50,503 bases of DNA from Puniceicoccales bacterium (lineage in GTDB: Bacteria; Verrucomicrobiota; Verrucomicrobiia; Opitutales; JAIRLM01). Numbering within the stretch: the stretch's first letter is position 1; each line of letters starts with the position of its first letter. A model generated the notes under the pieces. That model saw nothing but the letters and a program-made list of their open reading frames with translations. It ran no database searches and was not told the DNA's origin. Location of the stretch: positions 1 through 50,503 of the forward strand of contig JAITKJ010000022.1 of NCBI GenBank assembly GCA_031278455.1. Direction: 5' to 3'. Shown here one piece after another: positions 36,174 to 44,744 of the stretch. Made by a program: the position numbers and the translations under genes.

Positions 36174-38048
36174 TTACGTCGTCGGATCTTCCAAAGAAGC
36201 TATTAGTCGACGGATATTCGCCGCTCGTTTGCTCGGACAAAAACGCAAAATAGTATCCACACTTACAAAACCATCCGACCCTTGATAACCCTTTTTGCTT
36301 TCGACAATGAATCTGGCCATATCGGTATCCGATATGCCCGCGCGTTCTATGAGAAGTTGGAAAATGTGTTTGTAACATATAAAGCTTTCCGATACAATAA
36401 GTCCACAAAACATCTCATTGATACCGTCGCGTTTATAAATGCCTAATTTATCATTTGATAAAATTTCCCAACAAATCCTGCAGACTTTTTCAGTTGGAAA
36501 TGCTCGCACGAAATCTGGTATCGACCACACTATTTCGACCAGGATATCGTTGTTTTGCGCCAAAAATTCCACGGCGGCGTCAACCGGCATGTTAAGGATG
36601 CACGTGTAAAGTAAATCCACATTAAGTAGATCTTTATCGCGAGCGAGCAGAAAAAATTCGGCATGTCTCTGGGGATTTTTTCTTCTCATTGCGTCCGCCA
36701 ACTTGAGCATTTCTTTCCACGTAAACGCGCACGCAGAAAAAATTTCTTTTGCCCGCGCAAGGTTCATTTGTATAAAAATGTGCACTGCCCAAAGGTAGCC
36801 GCATTCAAGGGAACCAGCAAGCAAACGCACCAAAGTTTCATTGGGTAATGTTTGAAGGGCGTCCACCACTTCGGTGATGGGTAACCCCTGAAGAATATGG
36901 AGTGCGCGCTGAACGTCCGTTTTGTTATTCATATCCATTGATTGAAAGAGCTGCCCTATGTTTTGCCGCTTTGCTTTCCAGGCCTTCGCCACGAACGGCG
37001 GTGGAAAAACCATAGACATGTCCGTTGGTTTACCATTGCTATCGAAAAAAAGTTTTACACACGTCGCCGGGTCGGCTATGGCGGCACGGCTGTATTTTTT
37101 CCAAAACATATCTTCGGGTTTATCGCACGAACGCAACCACGCCAAAAATTCGGCTTTTAATTGCGGATAACATCTACCAAGATAATTTAATAGTGCGATT
37201 TGTTCCATGCGATCCATTTTTCTTGATTGCGGAAATACTAAAGCGCGCACATTTGCAAAGTTAGATGTTGCGCAAAACTCCCAAATGCAAAATTTTTCTG
37301 GTTGGCTTACTTTAATGTAATCAAATATTCTAGCATCCGCGGCAAAATTTTTCTGATTGCAGGCATGCAATAATTGGAGCGTGCAATCACACCAAGAGCT
37401 GTATGTCAGAGAGGCGCTGCCCTCCGAACAGCTCCAACCCAGCAATCGAACATCTTCCAGCGTGCATGCCAAATAGTCATCCGTCGTCGGGTCATCCCAT
37501 GGGGAAAAATCTGAAGATTCCCATGGGTCTATTGGCGCTGGTAATACCGAGTCCGGACTCACTCCAACGTTTGAGAAGGGATTAATCTGATCTGTTCCCG
37601 TTTCTGCGTCCACGTGTTGAACCGCGGGATTAATCTGATCTGTTCCCGTTTCCGCGTCCACGTGTTGAACCGCGGGATTAATCTGATCTGTTCCCGTTTC
37701 CGCGTCCACGTGTTGAACCACGGGATTAATCTGATCTGTTCCCGTTTCCGCGTCCACGTGTTGAACCGCGGGCATATCCGCATGAAGGGAAAGTGGGCGT
37801 GTCGGTCCAGGCATGGCCAACGCTTTACCGTTCAAGAATCTCAGCGAAATAACAAACCAATAGTTGTCGGTAAATTTATTAATGACATTGGATGTCGCAA
37901 TAACAGAAAGCAGCCAAACGGCTCCATAAATAGGTACGGAAATTGGCCAAGTTATCACAGTGCAAACGGCCATAAAAATCTTGGCGAGCCTTGCCAATTC
38001 ACAAATTTCACATTTAAATGAACTTTCACTGCAATAAACAACACACAC
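36174..38048 (-). CDS. Membrane-anchored alpha-solenoid protein with 16-residue repeats
   Basis: The protein has 624 residues. The N-terminus has a Cys-rich stretch (CEICELARL) and two hydrophobic segments (FMAVCTVITWPISVPIYGAV and then YWFVISLRFL). A region with four tandem copies of AVQHVDAETGTDQINP (residues about 94-157) follows, and an acidic, Trp-rich linker (PIDPWESSDFSPWDD). The rest, about 430 residues, is helical and soluble-looking. It is a close paralog of the gene starting at 49119 and a distant one of 33971-35773. The ATG at 38048 has no clear ribosome binding site. The plan resembles inclusion-membrane proteins of intracellular bacteria, but no sequence match was recognised. 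Confidence 0.75.
   Translation of the reverse strand: MCVVYCSESSFKCEICELARLAKIFMAVCTVITWPISVPIYGAVWLLSVIATSNVINKFTDNYWFVISLRFLNGKALAMPGPTRPLSLHADMPAVQHVDAETGTDQINPVVQHVDAETGTDQINPAVQHVDAETGTDQINPAVQHVDAETGTDQINPFSNVGVSPDSVLPAPIDPWESSDFSPWDDPTTDDYLACTLEDVRLLGWSCSEGSASLTYSSWCDCTLQLLHACNQKNFAADARIFDYIKVSQPEKFCIWEFCATSNFANVRALVFPQSRKMDRMEQIALLNYLGRCYPQLKAEFLAWLRSCDKPEDMFWKKYSRAAIADPATCVKLFFDSNGKPTDMSMVFPPPFVAKAWKAKRQNIGQLFQSMDMNNKTDVQRALHILQGLPITEVVDALQTLPNETLVRLLAGSLECGYLWAVHIFIQMNLARAKEIFSACAFTWKEMLKLADAMRRKNPQRHAEFFLLARDKDLLNVDLLYTCILNMPVDAAVEFLAQNNDILVEIVWSIPDFVRAFPTEKVCRICWEILSNDKLGIYKRDGINEMFCGLIVSESFICYKHIFQLLIERAGISDTDMARFIVESKKGYQGSDGFVSVDTILRFCPSKRAANIRRLIASLEDPTT
37578..37769 (-). repeat. 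Four tandem 48-bp coding repeats
   Basis: Four units of 48 bp (37578-37625, 37626-37673, 37674-37721, 37722-37769) are identical apart from single substitutions, such as TCTGCG for TCCGCG in the first unit and ACCAC for ACCGC in the third. Each encodes the same 16-residue unit. The paralog at 49119 has one unit, so the array expanded or contracted recently. Confidence 0.95.
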
Positions 38049-38075
38049 ATAGACGCACTATGTAGGCACTGCTAA

Positions 38076-38250
38076 ATAGCAACTCCAATCTGACCATCTT
38101 GATTCTGTTCGATAGCAAATTCAACGGATTTGCACGTATGGATTACGAGCCAATGTTCCTTCACCGCTCCACGATGAACTCGTTTGTGCAACACCATAGT
38201 AAGTCTGACATTCAAAAGGACGAAACCAAAGTCCATTTGCTGCAAATGCA
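38076..38250 (-). pseudogene. Decayed duplicate of the dnaA 3' end
   Basis: Read on the minus strand, VIHTCKSVEFAIEQNQD matches the DnaA C-terminus (VIHACKAVELAIEQNPD) just upstream, with clear nucleotide similarity over about 75 bp (for example AATCCATACGTGCAAATCCG against AATCCACGCGTGCAAAGCCG). Similarity fades to the 5' side, where stops and frameshifts occur. It lies within 200 bp downstream of the intact dnaA gene, pointing to a partial tandem duplication that is now eroding. Confidence 0.65.
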
Positions 38251-38265
38251 ACATCCACCGCAGAG

Positions 38266-39666
38266 TTATCGCAGGCCTTCCTGGATGATTCTGACGTCCC
38301 GCTTTACATCCGGGTTTTGCTCGATTGCAAGCTCAACGGCTTTGCACGCGTGGATTACGGTCCCATGGTCCTTGCCGCCAAATTCACTGCCAATGCGTTG
38401 GAGTGAGTGGGACGTAAGTAATCTGGACAGATACATGGCAACTTGGCGCGGAAAGACAATGCGCGCGGGGCGTTTTCTGCCAAGCATGTCTGCAAGGGTA
38501 ATGCGATAGTGGTCGGCGACTCGCCGCTGAATTTGGCCAATACTCGCCGTCCGCCGCTCGTCAGAAAAAAAGTCCTTCAACAAATCCTGCGCATCGGCGA
38601 CAATGATCGGGCGGTTTTTCAGCGCCATATAGCCAGCAACGCGGTTAAGCGCGCCCTCCAGCCGGCGCACGTTGCTCGCCACTCCCTTGGCCAGGAGGTG
38701 AATAACCTCTTCAGACAATTCCAGATGCATGGCAGTCGCCTTGCGCTGTAAAATAGCGATGCGCGTCTCTAGGTCTGGCGCTTGAATGTCCGCAATAAAT
38801 CCCCACTGAAACCGAGACACCAATCGGCTTTCCAGGCCGGTGATTTCCGACGCTGGCCGGTCGCTGCACAGGCAGATTTGCCGTTGGGATTCAAAAAGCG
38901 TATTAAAAGTATGAAAAAACTCCTCCTGAATCCGCTCTTTGCCGGCGATGAAATGGATGTCGTCGATGAGCAGGAGATCCATCCCGCGGTACATTTCGCG
39001 GAACTTGGCAACGCGATTTTCTTGGATGGATTTAATGAATTCGTTGGTAAATTTTTCCGTCGAAATATACACTGCCTTCAGCCGCGTCTTTTTCTTAAGC
39101 GCTTCATGGGCTATGGCCTGCAGCAAGTGCGTTTTCCCAAGTCCAGTTGCGCCATAGAGAAAAAGCGGATTATAGGCCTTCCCGGGATTTCTCGCCACTG
39201 CCAGGCAGGTCGCCTGCGCCAGCTGATTCCCGGGACCGATTACAAAGCTCTCGAAGGTATTCTTTGGATTTACCGCATAGGTTTCATCAAATTTTTGCAA
39301 GGCATCCGCGGAGCGTGACATGGCATTTGGCCTCGAGGTCGGCGCAGTGGGGCCGGCTATGGATTCCGCCCTATTGTCGGCGAATTCTAGCGCGACGGAA
39401 ATATTCCGGCCGGTGTGTTTGGCGATTTGACACTCGATGAGTGATTTATAATTATCGCGGATCCAAATGGCGGCAAACTCGTTGGGCGCAAGCAAAGTAA
39501 GCGAATTGCCAGATCCTTTCGCCGGACGCAAACCAGCAAACCAAACGCGATACACGTCCTCGGAAAATAGCTGGCGAAAATCGCTCTGCAGCTCGTTCCA
39601 AAGCACGGCAAACTGAGCCTCATTTTCACTCACATCTTCAAAGTTATTCACGGCACACCAGCCCAT
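38266..39666 (-). CDS. dnaA: Chromosomal replication initiator DnaA
   Basis: DnaA (466 residues) opens the replication origin. Domain I (about 15-95) has the fold marks DFRQLFSEDVYRVWFAGLRP. The AAA+ domain has Walker A LFLYGATGLGKTHLL (near residue 170) and Walker B LLLIDDIHFIAGK. The DNA-binding domain IV ends in the signature LQRIGSEFGGKDHGTVIHAC. The usual DHTT is DHGT here, which changes a residue that contacts the DnaA box in E. coli. The ATG at 39666 is used; GTG at 39651 (VNNFEDVSE) is a good alternative. Neither dnaN, recF nor gyrB is adjacent, unlike the classic arrangement. A DnaA box-like TTATTCACG lies in the first codons. Confidence 0.96.
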   Translation of the reverse strand: MGWCAVNNFEDVSENEAQFAVLWNELQSDFRQLFSEDVYRVWFAGLRPAKGSGNSLTLLAPNEFAAIWIRDNYKSLIECQIAKHTGRNISVALEFADNRAESIAGPTAPTSRPNAMSRSADALQKFDETYAVNPKNTFESFVIGPGNQLAQATCLAVARNPGKAYNPLFLYGATGLGKTHLLQAIAHEALKKKTRLKAVYISTEKFTNEFIKSIQENRVAKFREMYRGMDLLLIDDIHFIAGKERIQEEFFHTFNTLFESQRQICLCSDRPASEITGLESRLVSRFQWGFIADIQAPDLETRIAILQRKATAMHLELSEEVIHLLAKGVASNVRRLEGALNRVAGYMALKNRPIIVADAQDLLKDFFSDERRTASIGQIQRRVADHYRITLADMLGRKRPARIVFPRQVAMYLSRLLTSHSLQRIGSEFGGKDHGTVIHACKAVELAIEQNPDVKRDVRIIQEGLR

Positions 39667-39833
39667 TAGATCACTCGTTGTCCCGAACCATTGGTCCCCA
39701 AATAAAAATTAGCCACATCCATCCAATCGGCTCGTACTCACGATCTTATGAAATCTCAGGCCAAACACCAATCCCCTGCGGACCACGCCGAGCGGCGCTT
39801 ATTTGACGAGGGATAGATATTTTATTCTCAAAG

Positions 39834-39842
39834 TTATTCACA
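39834..39842 (+). promoter_or_regulatory. DnaA box upstream of dnaA
   Basis: TTATTCACA lies about 170 bp upstream of the dnaA start, within the flanking AAAGTTATTCAC. The same extended motif AGTTATTCAC occurs at 39643-39652 in the first dnaA codons. Autoregulation of dnaA by DnaA is known in other bacteria and would fit. Confidence 0.5.
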
Positions 39843-39854
39843 ATCATCGCGCAA

Positions 39855-40622
39855 CTAGTACTCCAAGGAACTGTCACTAAACTTTTGGTCACGCACAAGG
39901 AGTTTTTTCAAGTGATTTTCATCGAGCCTCAAGTAGCGGCCGACGGGGATTTTGTCGAGATTGAAATGGCCGATGCGGAAGCGAATCAGCCGCCCGACCT
40001 GGTATCCAAAGCATTCCAACATCCTACGAATGTGCCGTTTGCGCCCCTCATGGAGGACAATGTGCAACCGCCTCCGACCGCCAGCTTCGCATTTCACAAA
40101 CATCGCGCGCAAAACATCGCCATCCGATTCAACGCCGCCTAACATCGCTTGGCGATGGGGCTCTTGAAGTGGAGTGGAAATTTCCACCCGATAATGCTTC
40201 GCGATGCCACTGGACGGATGCAACAGCTTTGCGGCCAAATCTCCGTCGTTTGTCATTAACACCAGACCCTCGCTATCCTTGTCCAACCTCCCGCAGCATA
40301 TGAGTTTAACTTCGGCATAGCCGGGCAAGAGGGAATAAATTGTATCAGCGGCGGAACAGTGGGGATCGAAATGGGTGCAAACGTAGCCACGCGGCTTGTG
40401 GAGGGCAATGAGAATGAGTTTTTTATGCGCGTGCGGCCGAACCATTTCCCCGTCGAAGGCAATGACATCCTGTTTGGGGTCGACCAGCTGCCCGATCGTT
40501 GCCAGCCGGCCATTGACACTGACGCGCCGCTCTAGAATGGCTTTTTCGCCACTGCGCCGGGAACAGATCCCTTGCTCGGAAAGAAATTTCTGAATCCTCT
40601 GTTTTTGCCCGTTCTCTCCCAC
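39855..40622 (-). CDS. Pseudouridine synthase, RsuA/RluB/RluE family
   Basis: This 255-residue protein isomerises uridine in rRNA. An N-terminal S4 RNA-binding domain (IQKFLSEQGICSRRSGEKAI) precedes the catalytic domain with GRLDKDSEGLVLMTNDGDLA, where the Asp is the nucleophile. HEGRKRHIRRMLECFGYQV is the typical C-terminal motif. The target position cannot be set from sequence; the family includes RsuA (16S), RluB and RluE (23S). The start is GTG, about eleven bases after GAGG. It lies 45 bp downstream of uppP on the same strand. Confidence 0.92.
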   Translation of the reverse strand: MGENGQKQRIQKFLSEQGICSRRSGEKAILERRVSVNGRLATIGQLVDPKQDVIAFDGEMVRPHAHKKLILIALHKPRGYVCTHFDPHCSAADTIYSLLPGYAEVKLICCGRLDKDSEGLVLMTNDGDLAAKLLHPSSGIAKHYRVEISTPLQEPHRQAMLGGVESDGDVLRAMFVKCEAGGRRRLHIVLHEGRKRHIRRMLECFGYQVGRLIRFRIGHFNLDKIPVGRYLRLDENHLKKLLVRDQKFSDSSLEY

Positions 40623-40667
40623 AAGTCACCGATCCTCGCCATCAAAGGTAACAAAAAGCAAGCACGA

Positions 40668-41537
40668 CTAAATATCCAGGCCCCAACTGAAAATAAAAAG
40701 CGCCAATGCAATACGATAGCAGGCAAAAGCGGACAATATCAGCATGCTGAACCGCTTGATAAAAAATTTCATCGCGGTTCCGGATGCAATGAATGCTGAA
40801 ATAACCCCACAAACAAAGGCGGCACGCCCTACAAACTCCGTCCCAAGCGACATGCCGTTAAAAATAAATTGATGCAGCGTTGCTGCGCCAATTGTCCCCG
40901 CGCCAAGAAGAAAACTAAATTCGACGGCATCCGACATAGACAGACCCATCCATAAACCAGCTGAAATCGTCATCAGTGAGCGACTTACTCCCGGGAATAG
41001 CGCAAGGCTCTGGGAAATGCCGATAAACAAGCTTTGTCCCCGTGAGAGCGTCGCCAATCGCTGGCGGGAGCGGTAAAAACGTACCACGATGAAAATATAA
41101 ACGCCTCCGATGGCGAGGGCGGCCGCGATGAATTTTAAATTATCACAGTATTGCTTAATGTGAGATCCGAAAAGATGCCCAGCAATAGCCGTCGGAATAA
41201 ATGCCCACAGCAAGTTTAAAAATAGTCGCAGTCCTTCCGGAGACCGGCCCATGAGCCCTGCGAAAACCTTTCTCGCTTGCCTACGATAAAAAAGAAGAAC
41301 AACCCACACGGATGCGAACTGCAACATGGTGTTAAACATATCGAATGCCCTCGAACGCGTCGCGGGAAACATTAGTCTCTCTGCCAGAAGCAGATGTGCT
41401 CCCGACGACACGGGCAAATACTCCGTTATTCCTTGGATAATTCCGAGAATAACCGCCTGACCCCAAAGCAACATCGAGTGGCTATCTGCACTTAAAAACA
41501 TTTCCATGCAATGGGAAATTGTTTTCAAAAACGACAA
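40668..41537 (-). CDS. uppP: Undecaprenyl-diphosphatase
   Basis: This 289-residue integral membrane enzyme (BacA/UppP) recycles undecaprenyl pyrophosphate for peptidoglycan and surface polysaccharide synthesis. The N-terminal motif is QGITEYLPVSSGAHLLL with the catalytic Glu, and the second motif is FPGVSRSLMTISAG, which fits the family pattern PGxSRSxxT. About eight hydrophobic helices follow. ATG codons near residue 11 or 13 could be the true start; the first ATG is used. It is probably cotranscribed with the pseudouridine synthase. Confidence 0.93.
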   Translation of the reverse strand: MSFLKTISHCMEMFLSADSHSMLLWGQAVILGIIQGITEYLPVSSGAHLLLAERLMFPATRSRAFDMFNTMLQFASVWVVLLFYRRQARKVFAGLMGRSPEGLRLFLNLLWAFIPTAIAGHLFGSHIKQYCDNLKFIAAALAIGGVYIFIVVRFYRSRQRLATLSRGQSLFIGISQSLALFPGVSRSLMTISAGLWMGLSMSDAVEFSFLLGAGTIGAATLHQFIFNGMSLGTEFVGRAAFVCGVISAFIASGTAMKFFIKRFSMLILSAFACYRIALALFIFSWGLDI

Positions 41538-41686
41538 TTAAGGGCGCTCAAAACACAACGCATCTTACGCCCCGGACAACAGTCATTCGACAGGCAAACA
41601 AGTCATCTTTTTTCGACAAAAATTCATATTTGTTGCTTTACAGCAATAGCTGGTAGGATTTGGTAGCAACACCTGTGAGGTTGCCG

Positions 41687-42289
41687 ATGGATAATACACT
41701 GAACGCCTTCAAGTCACTTTGGGCGGCAATCAATCCAGTAGCCATGTCGGTGGTTTTCAGTTCGTTAGTTGGGTATCATGCCGGAAAATTGCAGACAAAA
41801 ATGATCTATAACGGAAGCATCGTTGCCTTTTTTCTTGTGCTTATTTTCACTTTTTGCGGGCCGGAAATTTTGAATTTTTTGGGGATCAATTTGGCAGCCA
41901 TCGAATTTAGTTCTGGGTTTGCTCTTGTTTTCATTGCTCTTGCCGCACTGCGTTCATCCAGTAGACGCGGAAAAATTTCCGAGCAAAATTTTGGAATTAT
42001 ACCATTGGCCATGCCGCTTTTGGGAAGTCCTGCAACATTAATCTGCGGAATGAGTTTGTTCACAAACGCATCTGGCGTAGCCCAAAAACTTTCAATTGTT
42101 ATGGCCTTGGCGTGCGTAATTTCTTTGACGTGCGTTTTGCTCATTTTGTTTGCGCGATTCATTCGAGCTGCCGGCGAAACGGTTACAAGTCTCTTCTTTC
42201 GACTGTCTGGCTTATTGACCTTTGCCATCGGGGCGCAGTACGTTTTTTCTGGAATCGCGCACATGACGCCAGCTGGCTTTTTTCACTGA
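41687..42289 (+). CDS. MarC-family integral membrane protein
   Basis: This 200-residue six-helix protein matches the MarC (UPF0056) family, whose role is unknown despite the multiple-antibiotic-resistance name. Visible marks are the start LWAAINPVAMSVVF in place of the more usual NPIG, the central IIPLAMPLLGSPATLICGMS, typical of the family's PLAxPLLAGPGAI, and a final helix. ATG at 41687 is preferred because GAGG lies six bases upstream; a TTG nine codons earlier is possible. bL28 follows on the same strand. Confidence 0.82.
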   Translation: MDNTLNAFKSLWAAINPVAMSVVFSSLVGYHAGKLQTKMIYNGSIVAFFLVLIFTFCGPEILNFLGINLAAIEFSSGFALVFIALAALRSSSRRGKISEQNFGIIPLAMPLLGSPATLICGMSLFTNASGVAQKLSIVMALACVISLTCVLLILFARFIRAAGETVTSLFFRLSGLLTFAIGAQYVFSGIAHMTPAGFFH

Positions 42290-42373
42290 TAAGCTGCGCG
42301 TCAAAATTTCACGAATTTGTTGACAGAGACACCTGCAGTTGTTCGATGATGATGGCTAAAGTGAGGAAAGAGA

Positions 42374-42607
42374 ATGTCTAGAATTTGTGCGATTACTGGC
42401 AAGCGGCCGGTTCGCGGAGGGGTAATTCATCGCCGCGGAAAATCCAAAAAGAGCGGCGGAATTGGTACACATGTTGTGAAGGTAACGAAACGGAGGTTTC
42501 GCCCGAATGTGCAGCGCGTGCACGTGATTCTTCCAAGTGGCCGGGTAAGGCGTCAGTGGGTCTGCGTTAAGGCCATCAAAGCCGGAAAAATCACAAAGGT
42601 TGCCTGA
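42374..42607 (+). CDS. rpmB: Large ribosomal subunit protein bL28
   Basis: bL28 (77 residues) has the expected MSRICAITGKRP start and a basic core (HVVKVTKRRFRPNVQRVHV). The Cys pairs of zinc-binding bL28 forms are reduced: there is one Cys near the start and one near the end (WVCVKAIKAGKI). The length is normal for the family. AGGAAAGAGA just before the ATG supports the start. It is between the MarC-like gene and an ABC exporter. Confidence 0.95.
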   Translation: MSRICAITGKRPVRGGVIHRRGKSKKSGGIGTHVVKVTKRRFRPNVQRVHVILPSGRVRRQWVCVKAIKAGKITKVA

Positions 42608-42777
42608 TTTAGGCTTTCGTTGGCCGGCGTTTTTGCGTAGATGCCCGCTGGCGTGGTTGCTGTTTGTATGCGGTATTTTTTTACAAAATCAAGAAGCTGT
42701 TTTTTTGTAGACGGCACTTTCTTTAAAAAGCATGGCCTTTTGACAGACTGGTCTGCATATGCTCTAGCTGTTAATTT

Positions 42778-44526
42778 ATGAAGCATGGTTTTTGGGGATA
42801 CACATGGCGGTTGCTTCGTCCGCATGCAAAGCTTCTTTTTGTTGGCGCCCTTCTTACCATTCCAGTCGGTGCCATGGAGGCCGCCGTTGCCGCGTTTTTA
42901 CGTCCATATGTGGACCGCGTGATTTTAGGAAAAGACATGCTAGTTTCCACGCTCATTCCAGTTCTTATTGTAACGTTTGCAGGACTTCAAAGTGCGTTGA
43001 CTTTTTTGACCTCCCACATAAATGCATGGGTCGCCAATCACACAACATCCGCCGTTAAGCGGCAACTTTTCCACAAACTTCTCACGTTGGATGCCGCATT
43101 TTTTGACGAAATGGATACGGGGAAAATTTTTATGCGATTTGGCCACGACGCAGATGTGGCATGTGCGAGTTTGATCAACAATGGAAAATTTTTCCTTATT
43201 AGGCTGTTTTCTTCCATTGGACTATCCGTTGTTCTGATTTATAATTCCCCACCGTTAGCGGCAATCGCCATACTCGTCGGCATCATTGCGTTTTTCCCAC
43301 TGCGCATGGTCCGGAAGAAAATCCACACGATGACAACGAAAAATGAATATTCTGGGGCGGCGGCGACTGTTTTTTATAACGAAACCGCGCTTGGCAACCG
43401 CACACTCATTGCCTACGACTTACAACAACACCAGGAAGAGCGCTTTAACGCCTTGATGGACAACATGCTACGTGTGTCTGCCCGCATTGCCGGACACTCC
43501 AATTGGATTTCTCCAGCCATGCATTTCATCGTATCAATTGGTCTAGCCTTCGTTCTTGTATTCGGCGGCTGGCTGGTTTCGAACGGGCATATGACTGGCG
43601 GCAGTTTTGCATCTTTTATCGCCGCGCTACTTATGCTTTACACGCCGTTCAAAGGCATCGGAAATAATTTAACCGCCATTCAAGGTGCGCTACTTGCAAT
43701 CGAGCGCATCCGAGAGATCATGCGTCTTGAGCCAAAAATTCCAGATGTCCCTTTCGAAGGCGAAAAAACACTTGAGATTGCCTCGGGAATTCATTTTCGC
43801 GATGTGCATTTTGCCTATAATCTTCGACAACCTATTTTGCGTGGAATAAATTTCACCATTCCGCACGGAAAGACCGTCGGTATAGTTGGGAACTCTGGCA
43901 GCGGGAAATCATCACTTGTCCATCTATTGGCGCGGCTTTATGATGTCACTGAGGGGGGCATCGAAATTGACGGACGCGATATTCGTCAAATTCCCGTGGC
44001 CAATCTACGCCGAAGCATGGCATTGGTTTTCCAGGACAATTTTTTATTTTCCGGGACCATCCGCGAAAACATACTCCTTGACAATATAGGCGCCTCCGAA
44101 GAAGATCTTCAGAATGCGGTTTCCGCCGCCTATTTGCGGGAATTTGTTGAGGGTCTTCCCAATCGGTTGGAAACCAAAGTCGGCGAGCGTGGCGTATTGC
44201 TATCCGGCGGGCAAAAGCAGCGCATTGCCATTGCTAGAGCCATTCTCCGCGATGCACCGATTATCATCCTCGACGAAGCCACAAGCGCATTGGATAACCA
44301 ATCGGTTGCCGTTGTTCAGAATGCCCTGGATAATCTGACAAGAAACAAAACCGTTCTCATCGTTTCCCACCAGTTATTTACAATGGGAAAAGTTGATTTC
44401 ATAATCGTTCTCAAGAATGGACAAGTGGTGGAGTCGGGAACGGAGGAAGAATTGTTGCATGTGCCAAATGGAATCTATGCCCGGCTCCAATTTACTGGCG
44501 AAAAAATGTTCTGGGCACACCACTAA
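42778..44526 (+). CDS. MsbA-type ABC exporter (fused permease and ATPase)
   Basis: This 582-residue half-transporter has six transmembrane helices in residues 1-310 and a nucleotide-binding domain after about 340. Walker A is VGNSGSGKSS, the Q-loop is ALVFQDNFLFSGTIRENI, the signature is LSGGQKQRIAIARAI, Walker B is IIILDEATSALD, and the H-loop is VSHQ. The family exports lipid A-core (MsbA), lipids or peptides. With WaaA and Lol genes nearby, lipid A flipping is likely, but other exporters look the same. The start ATG has no clear ribosome binding site; the gap to rpmB is 170 bp, with nothing recognised in it. Confidence 0.88.
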   Translation: MKHGFWGYTWRLLRPHAKLLFVGALLTIPVGAMEAAVAAFLRPYVDRVILGKDMLVSTLIPVLIVTFAGLQSALTFLTSHINAWVANHTTSAVKRQLFHKLLTLDAAFFDEMDTGKIFMRFGHDADVACASLINNGKFFLIRLFSSIGLSVVLIYNSPPLAAIAILVGIIAFFPLRMVRKKIHTMTTKNEYSGAAATVFYNETALGNRTLIAYDLQQHQEERFNALMDNMLRVSARIAGHSNWISPAMHFIVSIGLAFVLVFGGWLVSNGHMTGGSFASFIAALLMLYTPFKGIGNNLTAIQGALLAIERIREIMRLEPKIPDVPFEGEKTLEIASGIHFRDVHFAYNLRQPILRGINFTIPHGKTVGIVGNSGSGKSSLVHLLARLYDVTEGGIEIDGRDIRQIPVANLRRSMALVFQDNFLFSGTIRENILLDNIGASEEDLQNAVSAAYLREFVEGLPNRLETKVGERGVLLSGGQKQRIAIARAILRDAPIIILDEATSALDNQSVAVVQNALDNLTRNKTVLIVSHQLFTMGKVDFIIVLKNGQVVESGTEEELLHVPNGIYARLQFTGEKMFWAHH

Positions 44527-44744
44527 AACATGTGCTGCCCCTATGCGCCAGAATTATCACCGTGCCATTTAATTGATGCCAGCAATGCACAACGCCAATT
44601 ATCAATATTGGCCCAATTGCATTTTGCAATCCAAGTTAATTCGACGTAAGTTGTTTTTGGACAAAATCCAAAGTCCTGCGGCAACCGCTACGTCAAACTG
44701 CTTTGCATGATTATCTTTCATATGCTACATACCCAGACATTGCT

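Noticed and set aside
37578..37769. Regular repeats that could look like a CRISPR array
   Set aside because: The 48-bp units are directly adjacent with no spacers and lie in frame inside a coding sequence.
40668..41537. UppP with an altered catalytic motif (SRSLMT)
   Set aside because: The family pattern is PGxSRSxxT, so the sequence is within normal variation.
42553..42825. A 90-codon minus-strand frame over the rpmB end and the gap before the ABC gene
   Set aside because: It overlaps two well-supported genes on the opposite strand, has no ribosome binding site and no family motifs.
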